Positions 8,199-16,057 are shown, numbered from the stretch's first letter. The stretch is 64,000 bases of DNA from Rhizobium leguminosarum (GCF_001652265.1 NZ_LWBS01000121.1:54590-118589); one strand, 5' to 3'. The notes: a model not told the origin generated them from the sequence alone. Program-made: numbers and translations.

Positions 8199-8815
8199 CC
8201 ATCGCTGAAAAGGTCTGGAGTCACGTTATCGTTCACGGCAACAATAGGGGCTGACACTATGTCAGCCTCGAACTTCCCGGTCTGGTTTCCCCATGCCGAC
8301 CAGTTCAGCCAAGCCTGACGCGAGAACATCTCGAGGTACGGCCCATCGACAAGCCGCTCGATGCGGTCGTACTGCTCATCTGGTTTTCTGGAATGCTCCC
8401 GGCGCGGCGCATCGATGATTTCGCGGACGCCTTTGTCTTTGCGCTTAACCTTGCCGCGGGTGAACAGCAGGCACATTTCAGTTTGCTTGCGGGTCCAGTA
8501 TCCCATACCAATGCGCGCATTGCCGTTTGCGGCGATCTTGCGCCATGTGAAGGCGCGCGTCTTGAGGGTGAAGCCCCACGCCTTTCCGAGATCTATGGCT
8601 GCATCGATATGGCTATCTACGACCCACATAAAGAGCGCGCAGTCAGGCAAGCAAACGCTGGCGACCGGAATGTCGCACAGCGCTGTTGTCTCTGTGGTAA
8701 TATAGTGGTCGTTCGCCGTTCTGTGCGGCGTCCCTGTCTTGCCAGACCACGTCTTGAATGACCAAGGCGGATCGGCCAATATGCAGCCAAACGGGCCGCT
8801 CGGTAGGTCGCTCAT
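8168..8815 (-). CDS. MT-A70 family adenine methyltransferase
   Basis: A 215-residue protein. The catalytic DPPW lies at residues 15-18, followed by WVVDSHIDAAIDLGKAWGF and, near the C-terminus, REHSRKPDEQYDRIERLVDGPYLEMFSRQ, which are hallmarks of phage MT-A70 enzymes (N6-methyladenine in DNA). The start is fixed by the leader CACCACAAGAGGAGAG with a GCGCGC hairpin upstream; longer in-frame starts to 8950 have no ribosome site. It converges with the zinc-ribbon/Vsr-like gene, overlapping its 3' end by 31 bases. With the C5 enzyme it gives the phage two kinds of methylation, probably anti-restriction. Confidence 0.9.
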   Translation of the reverse strand: MSDLPSGPFGCILADPPWSFKTWSGKTGTPHRTANDHYITTETTALCDIPVASVCLPDCALFMWVVDSHIDAAIDLGKAWGFTLKTRAFTWRKIAANGNARIGMGYWTRKQTEMCLLFTRGKVKRKDKGVREIIDAPRREHSRKPDEQYDRIERLVDGPYLEMFSRQAWLNWSAWGNQTGKFEADIVSAPIVAVNDNVTPDLFSDGQAAIGRVAA

Positions 8816-8856
8816 ATTCTCTCCTCTTGTGGTGTCCCGCGCGCTAGGTGGCGCGC
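8816..8856 (-). promoter_or_regulatory. Shared leader with hairpin (loop CACCTA)
   Basis: In the transcript a perfect GCGCGC-CACCTA-GCGCGC hairpin (8839-8856) is followed by CACCACAAGAGGAGAG and the ATG at 8815. Confidence 0.65.
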
Positions 8857-8934
8857 TAGGTGTGTGCAGTAGGCTGTACGTGAAGCGCTGTAATGTGCAG
8901 TTGAATGGACATATTTCATAAATGATACGTTGGC

Positions 8935-8959
8935 GCGTCATATCGGCCATTTATGACGC
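8935..8959. promoter_or_regulatory. Perfect 8-bp inverted repeat upstream of the methylase gene
   Basis: GCGTCATA and TATGACGC are separated by nine bases, in the promoter region of the MT-A70 gene just after the stop of the next upstream gene. It could be an operator or a hairpin. It has no T tract in either direction. Confidence 0.4.
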
Positions 8960-8966
8960 GTGAAGG

Positions 8967-9326
8967 TTACACTTGTGCGGGGTGGCGCGGACGGTCGTGG
9001 TGGTCGCACTTGATGCTCTGGACGATCTCGTAGGCAGGCAAATGGCTGCCGTCGCAGATGAGCGTGTAGAAATCGTCGGTCAAGTCAAGATGCGTTAGCC
9101 GAAAGATTGGCGTTCCGTCTCGGAACTTGTCGGCAATCGCCACCTGCTTATACATGAAGTGCTTCTTGCGCCGCAGGGCCGCCGTGAAATGATAGACCTT
9201 CAGCACGTCACCGACCACTATGGCTCGGCCGGTCTTGTCGTAGACGGCGGCCTTGTCCGAAGATTGTATATGTTCTTCGGACAGTGCCTCGTAACGATCC
9301 TGCATGCGGGCTTCCATGTATTCCAT
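8967..9326 (-). CDS. Phage hypothetical protein, 119 aa
   Basis: Starts MEYMEARMQDRYEALSEEH at ATG 9326, which overlaps the upstream stop as TGATG. The middle part (KTGRAIVVGDVLKVYHFTAALRRKKHFMYKQVA) looks like a small beta-barrel carrying a typical VGDVLKV turn. No domain is named with confidence. It belongs to the 10850-8967 coupled gene set. Confidence 0.6.
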   Translation of the reverse strand: MEYMEARMQDRYEALSEEHIQSSDKAAVYDKTGRAIVVGDVLKVYHFTAALRRKKHFMYKQVAIADKFRDGTPIFRLTHLDLTDDFYTLICDGSHLPAYEIVQSIKCDHHDRPRHPAQV

Positions 9327-9811
9327 CACAGGTACTCCCGTAGGTCGACGTGATCGAGTTTGGAATTGAAGATGCCGCCTTCGCTGTCGGTGTAGGTGAT
9401 TGCCTCCAAGACGTCCCGCTTGCCGCGGGCATAGGCTTCCTCCATGATCCACCACGAGATGCAGTGGCGCACGGTGATGTCCTGACATGCATAGCCGCGC
9501 TCCCATTTGCTCATTGCCTTGCTTGCCGCTAGTTCGATTTCGGCGAAGTCTTCTAGGGTTAATTCGGACATCGTCAGCCCGTAATTGGTGGAGGATGCAG
9601 GACGGATAATGGAAACCGTCACGATATCCAGGGGCGACGGCGGGGCGGCTGCAAGCATTGCTCGATAGGCGGCCTTGGCTGCGTCTGGTGTCGGACAATC
9701 CTCGTGATCAGGAGCGCACTCCATCTCCGTAGTCGGCTCTTTAGGAGCTAACTGCCAGCCTTCCGGTACTTTCACATTTGTCTCGTGCTCGTGGTTTTTG
9801 ATGCTTACCAT
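9326..9811 (-). CDS. Phage early hypothetical protein, 161 aa
   Basis: The N-terminal region VPEGWQLAPKEPTTEME followed by AAYRAMLAAAPP is a pattern seen in many uncharacterised early proteins of tailed phages. The C-terminal half (TLEDFAEIELAASKAMSKWERG) is helical. The start overlaps the upstream stop as TGATG. It is expressed as part of the coupled 10850-8967 set behind one leader. No function can be assigned. Confidence 0.65.
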   Translation of the reverse strand: MVSIKNHEHETNVKVPEGWQLAPKEPTTEMECAPDHEDCPTPDAAKAAYRAMLAAAPPSPLDIVTVSIIRPASSTNYGLTMSELTLEDFAEIELAASKAMSKWERGYACQDITVRHCISWWIMEEAYARGKRDVLEAITYTDSEGGIFNSKLDHVDLREYL

Positions 9812-10545
9812 CAGCTCGCCACCTTGCTCTCGACCACACGGAACCCCGGCACAACACGAACTCCACCACGGACAACTTCATCGGCATTCCTCTGCGCTAC
9901 GGCCAGCACCTCTTCCTTGGCGCGCGCCCACAGCCAATCCATAGCGGCTTCTTCATCTTCCAAGACGGCTTTCCAGATTGTCCGCAACCCTGTGCCCACC
10001 GTCGCCGCCTTGTCCGCCCGCTTCGCGGTCTTCTCCAGCCGCTTGGCTTCTGCCGCCAACTCTTCGGCGTCGGCTCGCGCCGTGAGGTTTCCCGATGACG
10101 CGCGCATAGCCTCCTGCGCGGCCACCCTAGCGGCATCTGCGGCTGCGGCCACGCGTGCGGCCTCCTGGGCCGCTGCTGCGGCCTTGGCTGTGCGGTAGGG
10201 GGTGAGCAACGTGTCGAGCGTGGACTTGGCCAGATCGACCTTGCCGCTTTTAGGTTTGATGTAGACGTTGTAGCGGTCCTGAATGGCTTTGACCTGATCG
10301 TCTAGCGGTTTCTTTTCCTCGACGCGCAGCGCATCGGCGCGCTTTCCCGCCTCGTGGATGCCGTCGCGCAGCTTCTCGATCGCATCATGTGTCGCTTGGT
10401 CTGATATCGGTTCGCCGTCCGCCCAATGGCAGGCTTCTTCGAAGAGATCCTCGATCTCCTGCTTGACGGCATCGAAAGGTGTCGGCTCGGGTTGATTGTG
10501 GCCGATGGTGGCCATGGCGGTGGGGTCGAACTCGGCGGCGGTCAT
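9811..10545 (-). CDS. Alanine-rich coiled-coil phage protein, 244 aa
   Basis: After a short N-terminus with IGHNQPEPTPFD, residues 25-215 are almost entirely helical with long Ala/Arg/Glu heptads (AKAAAAAQEAARVAAAADAA) and strong coiled-coil character. The C-terminus is GVRVVPGFRVVESKVAS. This layout recurs in phage proteins of unknown role next to recombination genes; I do not assign a name. Its ATG overlaps the upstream HTPGPW gene as ATGA. Confidence 0.65.
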   Translation of the reverse strand: MTAAEFDPTAMATIGHNQPEPTPFDAVKQEIEDLFEEACHWADGEPISDQATHDAIEKLRDGIHEAGKRADALRVEEKKPLDDQVKAIQDRYNVYIKPKSGKVDLAKSTLDTLLTPYRTAKAAAAAQEAARVAAAADAARVAAQEAMRASSGNLTARADAEELAAEAKRLEKTAKRADKAATVGTGLRTIWKAVLEDEEAAMDWLWARAKEEVLAVAQRNADEVVRGGVRVVPGFRVVESKVAS

Positions 10546-10850
10546 TTAGTCACCGCCTTTGCGATGGCGGAGCGTGCCTTGATGTACGCGGGACGATGGC
10601 AACCAAATTCATTGTCACCAATGATGTCTAGCAGCGCTTCCAGAAGTTCAGGTGCAGCGGCGATCAGGCGGGCATTGGCGCGCGCTTCGGCGTCGTTGTC
10701 CAACTCTTCAATCTTAGCGATATCCCAATCGCCCTGCACGCCGAACCTGCTGCAAGGCCAAGTTGGCCGCCCAACTATTTCAATGCCGTATCCATCGTTG
10801 TCGGAGTCTACTCGCCAAGGCCCAGGCGTATGTCTTCTCTCGCTCATCAT
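10542..10850 (-). CDS. HTPGPW-family phage protein
   Basis: A 102-residue member of a very common phage family recognised by HTPGPW near the start and ANARLIAAAPELLEAL in the middle; function unknown. A second, divergent copy is encoded at 26788 in the other arm of the prophage. Two in-frame ATG codons (10850, 10847) follow the leader CACCACCAGAGGAGAC; the second has the more usual spacing. It heads a four-gene coupled set. Confidence 0.75.
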   Translation of the reverse strand: MMSERRHTPGPWRVDSDNDGYGIEIVGRPTWPCSRFGVQGDWDIAKIEELDNDAEARANARLIAAAPELLEALLDIIGDNEFGCHRPAYIKARSAIAKAVTK

Positions 10851-10892
10851 CAGTCTCCTCTGGTGGTGTGGTGGTTGCGCTGGTGGGGCGCA
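10851..10892 (-). promoter_or_regulatory. Shared leader with hairpin (loop CCCACCA)
   Basis: The transcript has TGCGC-CCCACCA-GCGCA (10876-10892), then a CACCACACCACCAGAGGAGAC leader and the start codon at 10850. Confidence 0.65.
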
Positions 10893-10899
10893 GTCGTGG

Positions 10900-11295
10900 T
10901 TAGGCCGATAGAAGGACGGCTAGCGCCTTCTCGTATCGTGGCAAAAGATGCTCAGCGCCGGGGCGCATATTGTCCTTAATGTCGGCAATCTTAACGCGGC
11001 GCGCAATGCCGTTTGCCTTGGCCCGCAGGATGAAATCTTCGTATGTTTCGACGGGGTTGCGCGTCAGCGCCATCACGGCAGACCAGACATCTTCGCCGAA
11101 CAGCGCCAAGATGTCGCCATGGCCAGTGGTGCAGTCCTCGACGACATCATGAAGAACCCCGACAACCATATCCTGCTCGCCGTCAAGCGATAGCATAACC
11201 CGAAGAGGGTGCAGGATATATGGCTTGCCGCTTTTGTCAGTCTGACCCGCATGAAGTTTAACGGCTAGGCTTATGGCGCTCTCAAGGTCGGTCAT
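10900..11295 (-). CDS. HD-domain phosphohydrolase, MESH1/SpoT-hydrolase-like
   Basis: A 131-residue protein. HAGQTDKSGKPYILHPLRV (about 15-33), VVGVLHDVVEDC (about 43-54, the HD pair) and VKIADIKDNM (about 101-110) are the signature motifs of the HD_4 family, which removes the 3'-pyrophosphate from (p)ppGpp and includes MESH1 and the SpoT hydrolase domain. The length fits a stand-alone hydrolase domain, slightly short. It has its own operator/-35 site and leader, so it is an independently controlled early gene. Alarmone hydrolysis is inferred from motifs; countering a host alarmone response or growth arrest would fit. Confidence 0.8.
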   Translation of the reverse strand: MTDLESAISLAVKLHAGQTDKSGKPYILHPLRVMLSLDGEQDMVVGVLHDVVEDCTTGHGDILALFGEDVWSAVMALTRNPVETYEDFILRAKANGIARRVKIADIKDNMRPGAEHLLPRYEKALAVLLSA

Positions 11296-11298
11296 GCC

Positions 11299-11335
11299 TT
11301 CTCCTCTACGTGGTGCATTCGCGCTTGGTAGGCGC
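11299..11335 (-). promoter_or_regulatory. Shared leader with hairpin (loop CTACCAA)
   Basis: The transcript has GCGC-CTACCAA-GCGC (11321-11335), then CACCACGTAGAGGAGA and the ATG of the HD gene at 11295. Confidence 0.6.
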
Positions 11336-11361
11336 AGTTGATTGCGACCTTGGTGTAAATA

Positions 11362-11376
11362 TACAAATTTGTCAAC
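11362..11376 (-). promoter_or_regulatory. ACAAATTTGT operator/-35 of the HD hydrolase gene
   Basis: The minus strand reads TTGACAAATTTGTATATTT, about 65 bases upstream of the HD start and just after the helicase stop. The -35 box is inside the operator. Confidence 0.6.
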
Positions 11377-11382
11377 GCAGAA

Positions 11383-13233
11383 TCAGAAGGGAATTTCGTC
11401 TCGCTCCCAGTCTTCCGCGTAGCTACGGTTATCGTTTGCAGCCGGAGGCGCGTTGTCGTTGGCCGGTCCAATACGATGCGCCACGACATCGGGGTAGCGT
11501 GCATTGCGGGCGTAATCGAGCTGCACCTCCGCAGTTCCCGCTAACTCATGTTGGCGCTCTAAAAATTCTAGAACCGTACGAGGAAAAGGCCTTTGCCCGG
11601 AATGAGCAAGCCACCAGCGATCGGCCTTCGACTTCGGAAATCCAGTATGCGCGCAGCAGATCCATTCGTTGATCGCCTTCATCGACACGAGATATGTCAC
11701 CTTCACGCTGTCGGCCTTGCCATCTTTGCCAGGGTGGTGGCGGAACGACCGCGATGATACCGGATACCAAGGCTTTTCAGTTGAGAGGATGGGCGTGACG
11801 CTCGGCGCACGGGTGAGCTTTTCTTCCTCATTTGGCGGGAAGATGTAGCCGCATGCCGTGCAGGTCATGATGGAAATGTGCAAAAGCTCATCGCAGCCGC
11901 ACTTACCATTGATGTCGGTTTTGTCCGTCGGGCATTGCTTTATGGGCGCGTCGCCTTGACCAGAGCCGGCCACTCGCGGCTGCGCCCTATCAACGCTGCC
12001 GTGGTACTCGACGTTTTTCGCGAAATCGAGATATAGGCAATCTGGCTTTGGACCATTGGCAATCGCCGCCTTGCGATCTTCCTTGGTAACGCCTGGACCG
12101 TCGGGATTAAACCCTTTCGGATACACCGGGCGAGTGCCGCGGACCACTTTTTGCACAAACCTTGAACAACTTTTAGTCGGCCCCATGTCAACGATCATGT
12201 CGATGTTTGGAATGTTTGTGCCGACAGTCAGGACGGCGTCATTGGTGCAGCCCCACAACTTGCCCGACTTCAGGTCGGCGATGATGCGGCGGCGCACTGA
12301 TTTCGGAGTTAGCTTCAGGTCGCCAGTGATTGTTTCGCAGGTCTTTCCGTGCCGCCTGATCGCATCCCGAACATGAAGCGCGTGCTCGACGCCGGAGCAG
12401 AACCATAGCGCCGTCTTGCGGCCAGCCGACCATGATAAAGCTTCCGCTACAACCGCCTCCGTGATCTCTTCTTTGTCGACAGCCTTCTGCAGTTCGCCGG
12501 GTTTGTAGTCTCCACCCAGTGAGCGAACGCCATTCAGGTCGAACTTGGCGTGCATCCCCTTGCTAGATAGGGGCGCAAGGTAGCCGTCATCCATGCCCTG
12601 CGTTAGAGTGTACGTGTAGACGCACTTGTCCCACATGCGTCCCTCGCCTTCATCTAGGCGGCCAGACTTGGTCCGGTAGATGGTTGCGCTGAACCCGACG
12701 ATTTTCATGTCAGGATTGATGGCTAAGAGGTCACGGATTAGCCGACCGTACTGAGCCTTTTCGTCGTCAGAAATAACAACGGCTCCGTTGGTGATCTCCA
12801 TGGCCAATTCTGGAACGAGGTGGACCTCGTCGATCTCCAGCAAGTCTATCGGATTCGATGAAATGATCTTGCCATCCGCATCCCGCACAACCTGGCAAAT
12901 CTCGTCTGCCTTGTTGTAGATGGTTTGGATTTGGCCGAAGATCACCTTCGCACGCGAGTTGCGCTGCCCAAGGCTGGCCGCATAGATCCCGGCATTACCG
13001 AACGGCGCGATGCCGATGTATTCCTTGAAGTTGCCTTCGACGAGCTCTTCACGGTGCGCGCAATTGAGCACCCGCATGTCTTGGTACTGCTCGACGCATT
13101 CATAGGCGAGCGTTGCCATGGTCAGGGACTTGCCGCTGCCGCCGGCCATATCGACCAGGGCATTGCCATCGTTCTCTGACCAATACGAGAATACCGAGTC
13201 CACGGCTTCGCGCTGCATGTAGCGTAATGGCAT
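11383..13233 (-). CDS. SF2 DEAD/DEAH helicase with zinc ribbon
   Basis: A 616-residue helicase. Walker A is VDMAGGSGKSLT near 27-38, the DEAH-type box is EIDEVHL near 133, motif III is FSAT near 180, and the C-terminal RecA lobe includes VLTVGTNIPNIDMIV and VQKVVRGTRP. After about residue 420 comes a cysteine cluster (CGCDELLHISIMTCTACGYIFPP) forming a zinc ribbon, then a unique tail ending in NDNRSYAEDWERDEIPF, which resembles SSB-interaction tails. It probably unwinds branched DNA during phage replication. The start at 13233 overlaps the preceding stop as TGATG. Confidence 0.88.
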   Translation of the reverse strand: MPLRYMQREAVDSVFSYWSENDGNALVDMAGGSGKSLTMATLAYECVEQYQDMRVLNCAHREELVEGNFKEYIGIAPFGNAGIYAASLGQRNSRAKVIFGQIQTIYNKADEICQVVRDADGKIISSNPIDLLEIDEVHLVPELAMEITNGAVVISDDEKAQYGRLIRDLLAINPDMKIVGFSATIYRTKSGRLDEGEGRMWDKCVYTYTLTQGMDDGYLAPLSSKGMHAKFDLNGVRSLGGDYKPGELQKAVDKEEITEAVVAEALSWSAGRKTALWFCSGVEHALHVRDAIRRHGKTCETITGDLKLTPKSVRRRIIADLKSGKLWGCTNDAVLTVGTNIPNIDMIVDMGPTKSCSRFVQKVVRGTRPVYPKGFNPDGPGVTKEDRKAAIANGPKPDCLYLDFAKNVEYHGSVDRAQPRVAGSGQGDAPIKQCPTDKTDINGKCGCDELLHISIMTCTACGYIFPPNEEEKLTRAPSVTPILSTEKPWYPVSSRSFRHHPGKDGKADSVKVTYLVSMKAINEWICCAHTGFPKSKADRWWLAHSGQRPFPRTVLEFLERQHELAGTAEVQLDYARNARYPDVVAHRIGPANDNAPPAANDNRSYAEDWERDEIPF

Positions 13234-13601
13234 CAGGTGGCCTCCTTCTCGGCGGCCAACTTGGCTAAATGAGCCTCATTGAAATCCCGGCTCCACTGCA
13301 CTCTCGCTTCCCTCGCCGCACGCACGCGCTCTTTGGCGGCAAGCGCCTCCGGTTCGCCGCGATCGGTCAGGAAATAGAGTTCCATGCCTTTCCCAAACGA
13401 AAGGGCGCTGGCTTCCACCCATCCGTTGCGACGGATAGTTGTGAACGCGTGATAGGTCCATGAGCCCTCTGGGCGGAAACGACCACAGAAAGCGCCGTCT
13501 GCTTTGACGTAGTTGGCCAGCACTTCATCAACGATCTTGGGCATGGGTGGGCATGGCCTACCGCATATCTGCTCCGACCAACTCAACTTTTTCTTCGCCA
13601 T
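13233..13601 (-). CDS. Phage hypothetical protein, 122 aa
   Basis: Begins MAKKKLSWSEQICGRP at ATG 13601, overlapping the stop of the sigma-like gene as TGATG. A middle region (WTYHAFTTIRRNGWVEASALSFGKGMELYFLTDRGEPEAL) looks like a winged-helix fold with a DRG turn near the wing. The tail is a charged helix. A DNA-binding role is possible but not shown. Confidence 0.6.
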   Translation of the reverse strand: MAKKKLSWSEQICGRPCPPMPKIVDEVLANYVKADGAFCGRFRPEGSWTYHAFTTIRRNGWVEASALSFGKGMELYFLTDRGEPEALAAKERVRAAREARVQWSRDFNEAHLAKLAAEKEAT

Positions 13602-14104
13602 CAACCCGCCCTCCTCTTCAACAACCGCCCACGCTCCCTATTCTCGATCTGGCGCACGCGCTCGGCCGTGACGCCGATGGCAGCGCCGATTTCGGGAAGT
13701 GTGTGACCCATGGCGCGCCGCACCACCACACCGCCGCCACGGGCGCTCATGCTCCTCATGATCTGGCAGATCTCCACGTAATCCAGCTGCGACGGCGCAA
13801 TGCCACGGGTGGCGGCGAATACGCCATCGGAGTCCTGCACAAGCGTAATGCGGGCTTTCACGCCTTCCTTCTTGTTGCCGACTACGCCGCGCATCGACCA
13901 ATACAGCCAGTTCCAGAACCCGCCATCTTCGCGGAAGCTCTGCCAGTTTCGCAGGCAATAGATGATCGTGTCCGTTACGAGGTCGTGCCGCTCTTCGCTC
14001 GTGGTGGTGAACTTGCCTGCAAGCTTGAGCAGACCGGGACGGTATTGCATCAGTTTGGCGTCAAAAGCGGGCGGACGGCCTTCAACGTTGTGGTTGTTGC
14101 TCAT
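13601..14104 (-). CDS. Sigma-70-like protein A
   Basis: A 167-residue protein. The C-terminus, about 125-160, reads HTLPEIGAAIGVTAERVRQIENRERGRLLKR, a textbook sigma region 4.2 helix-turn-helix (compare TRERVRQIE in RpoD). The N-terminal half (KLAGKFTTTSEERHDLVTDTIIYCLRNWQSFREDGGFWNWLYWSMRGVVGNKK) has the layout of region 2. It may redirect host RNA polymerase to phage promoters or act as a modified DNA-binding protein. It lies directly behind a second sigma-like gene with ATGA overlap, so the two are probably made in similar amounts. Confidence 0.75.
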   Translation of the reverse strand: MSNNHNVEGRPPAFDAKLMQYRPGLLKLAGKFTTTSEERHDLVTDTIIYCLRNWQSFREDGGFWNWLYWSMRGVVGNKKEGVKARITLVQDSDGVFAATRGIAPSQLDYVEICQIMRSMSARGGGVVVRRAMGHTLPEIGAAIGVTAERVRQIENRERGRLLKRRAG

Positions 14105-14598
14105 GCCGCCACCTTCACGTGTCCGAGCTTGTCGTTAAGTCGCCCACGCGCCAGCTCGCGGCGCTGCCGCATTGCTTCACGGGAGATGCCACGTTCGCGC
14201 CCCATGTCCGTGAGCGTATCGCCCATAGCCTCGCGCAGGACGACGTTGCCGTCTGGGATGGCCGATAGGGCGGCAAGCACGGCGGAAAGCGTTGCAGCGC
14301 CCTCCTGGGCCGGCTGCACGCCAATAGTGGCCGCCATGGGAACGCAGATGCCGGCGCGCTTGGCCTGACGAGACGCGCGGATGAAGTTGCTTGCCGATCG
14401 ACGCAGGATGATCTGCGCCCAGGTGCGGAACGTGGCCATGCGGCATCTGTCGGCCAGGTGGAGCATGTCGGTCAGCGCGTCATGCAGTAGTTCCTCGCCG
14501 CGAAGGCCGGCCATATACAGGGCTTGCCGCCGCAGGTTGGGCAGATAGGCTATGAGGGCGGCGTCGAATTCTGGCGCGCGTGGGGGTGCGGTGGTCAT
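14101..14598 (-). CDS. Sigma-70-like protein B
   Basis: A 165-residue protein of the same layout as its neighbour. Region-2-like helices are LPNLRRQALYMAGLRGEELLHDALTDMLH and FRTWAQIILRRSASNFIR. The region-4-like end is DTLTDMGRERGISREAMRQRRELARGRL. Sequence identity between the two is low, so the duplication is old or they were recruited separately. The start ATG 14598 overlaps the 65-residue gene upstream as ATGA. Sigma function is inferred; loss of core-binding residues cannot be judged by eye. Confidence 0.68.
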   Translation of the reverse strand: MTTAPPRAPEFDAALIAYLPNLRRQALYMAGLRGEELLHDALTDMLHLADRCRMATFRTWAQIILRRSASNFIRASRQAKRAGICVPMAATIGVQPAQEGAATLSAVLAALSAIPDGNVVLREAMGDTLTDMGRERGISREAMRQRRELARGRLNDKLGHVKVAA

Positions 14599-14792
14599 GC
14601 TGTCACCTGCAAATGCGAGAGAGCGGCACGCTTCGCATCGTCGAGGAAAAGGAACCGCTTTCCGTTGAACCATATGCCGTTATGGTTCTCGACGATCGCA
14701 CGCCCATCGAGTGCATCGGCGTGCGTATAAATCCGAGCGCCGCCCTGATCGCTTCCCTTAAATTTCTTCTTCCATCCATCTGTCTGCGTCAT
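14595..14792 (-). CDS. Small phage protein, 65 aa
   Basis: Reads MTQTDGWKKKFKGSDQGGARIYTHADALDGRAIVENHNGIWFNGKRFLFLDDAKRAALSHLQVTA. The start is fixed by a full leader with hairpin. It heads the sigma-like pair, with ATGA overlap to the next gene, so its translation may set theirs. No known domain; a small alpha/beta fold is likely. Confidence 0.65.
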   Translation of the reverse strand: MTQTDGWKKKFKGSDQGGARIYTHADALDGRAIVENHNGIWFNGKRFLFLDDAKRAALSHLQVTA

Positions 14793-14794
14793 GG

Positions 14795-14850
14795 TTGTCT
14801 CCTCTTGTGGTGTGTCGTTTCCTCGACTTTGGGGTGGCAAGTGCCGAGGA
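14795..14850 (-). promoter_or_regulatory. Shared leader with hairpin
   Basis: The transcript has TCCTCG paired with CGAGGA (14820-14850) around a loop containing GCCACCCC, then CACACCACAAGAGGAGAC and the ATG at 14792. Confidence 0.6.
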
Positions 14851-14856
14851 TTTATA

Positions 14857-15792
14857 TCAAGTGGCGTTGGTGGCGCCGTCCACATAAATGTCACCGGTCG
14901 GTGACCTATAGGTAATAGTCTCTTCTTCCTCGCTGCAGTCGATTTGCTCATAACCAACCATCAATGCCGGTATCGTCAAATGAGCCGGACAGCCCGCGTC
15001 TTGCTCGGCCAAGGACAAAGGTTTGCTCCAGCGTGCGCAATCCCAGCCCGCGTTGCCATCCATGAGCGGAGTGGCGTGCAAGCACGATCTGCAATGGACC
15101 CTGGCGCGAACCTCTCCCCAGCACACTTCAGCCTGTCGGCAGAACATGCCGCGGAAGTCGTCGCGCTTGGTGCATAGCCGTGATGGCGGCTCCGGCGTGT
15201 TGATGATGCGTTCGATGCGCGCCACCTTCCGCATGGCGAACTCGGCATCGTATTCGACGCGCTCCATGTGGATGTCTTCGTCGTTCTTATTTGTCATAAC
15301 GTAGAGGACGCGGTTGACGCCAAGGCCGTGCATATAGAACTGGAACGTGGCGTAGTGCTCCGGCTTGCCGACCTTGACGCCTTCCTTGGCGACCTTGCGA
15401 AACACCTCCTGCTTTGCGGACTTGCATTCGACGATGTGCTCTGTCTTGCTGGCCTCAAGCAGGCCTAGAGCGCGCCCGTCAATTTTGCCACGCAGATGTC
15501 CGCCTGCCGCTCTGACGCGATCCTGCTCGCCCCAGACGGTCACGCCGACCATGCGCAGTAGATCGAGCAGGCGTTCTTCTTCGATGTTGCCGCGTTCGAA
15601 GATGCGGCGCTTCTGCCATGTGATGACTTCCGGCGCAGACGCGCGCCGAAAGGAAAGCCAGACTGCTCTGTCGCACTCCACGCCGATATCGCCGGCGGGC
15701 ACGCCGACAGATTCCCACTCATCACCGCTGGCGGCGAGTGCTTCGTGGACGGCGCGGAGCGTGCTGGGTACTGGACGTGGGATGGGTGCCAA
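14857..15792 (-). CDS. PD-(D/E)XK (Cas4/RecB-like) phage exonuclease
   Basis: A 311-residue protein. GKIDGRALG followed by EHIVECKSAKQEVFRKVAKEGV (about 105-135) gives the D and E-x-K catalytic pattern, and HYATFQFYMHGLG supplies the downstream Q/Y motif of RecB-type nucleases. Late cysteines (CTKRDDFRGMFCRQ, HCRSCLH) may bind a metal cluster as in Cas4-like enzymes. A TTG at 15792, three bases beyond the preceding stop, is my best start; longer forms up to 15894 overlap the upstream gene. It probably makes 3' overhangs for the Sak4/DUF669 annealing system. Confidence 0.78.
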   Translation of the reverse strand: MAPIPRPVPSTLRAVHEALAASGDEWESVGVPAGDIGVECDRAVWLSFRRASAPEVITWQKRRIFERGNIEEERLLDLLRMVGVTVWGEQDRVRAAGGHLRGKIDGRALGLLEASKTEHIVECKSAKQEVFRKVAKEGVKVGKPEHYATFQFYMHGLGVNRVLYVMTNKNDEDIHMERVEYDAEFAMRKVARIERIINTPEPPSRLCTKRDDFRGMFCRQAEVCWGEVRARVHCRSCLHATPLMDGNAGWDCARWSKPLSLAEQDAGCPAHLTIPALMVGYEQIDCSEEEETITYRSPTGDIYVDGATNAT

Positions 15793-15793
15793 T

Positions 15794-16057
15794 TTAGAAC
15801 ATCTTCTTGGTAGCCAAGCATCGTGCGGGATTGGCTGAATCTTCCTTGAAAGCGAGGCAGGCAGGCTGACCATCGCGATAGACCCACTCGTCAACCGGAC
15901 AGACGGATGCGCGCGAAAGGATGTTGCAGCTACCCTCTACGTCATTGCCGAATTCGTCTTCCCAGTTCTCACCCTTTTCGTGGATGCAATGAGCACACCA
16001 AGAGCGCTCAAATTGAGCGCCCTCAGTTGCGTTGGCTGGGTAGTATTGGCCGGTCAT
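15794..16057 (-). CDS. Cysteine-containing phage protein, 87 aa
   Basis: WCAHCIHEKGENWEDEF, then GSCNILSRAS, EWVYRDGQPACLAF resembles a widespread small phage protein family of unknown role with a presumed zinc site. It is coupled to dnaN by ATGA and lies just before the nuclease gene, so the three form one replication unit. Confidence 0.7.
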   Translation of the reverse strand: MTGQYYPANATEGAQFERSWCAHCIHEKGENWEDEFGNDVEGSCNILSRASVCPVDEWVYRDGQPACLAFKEDSANPARCLATKKMF

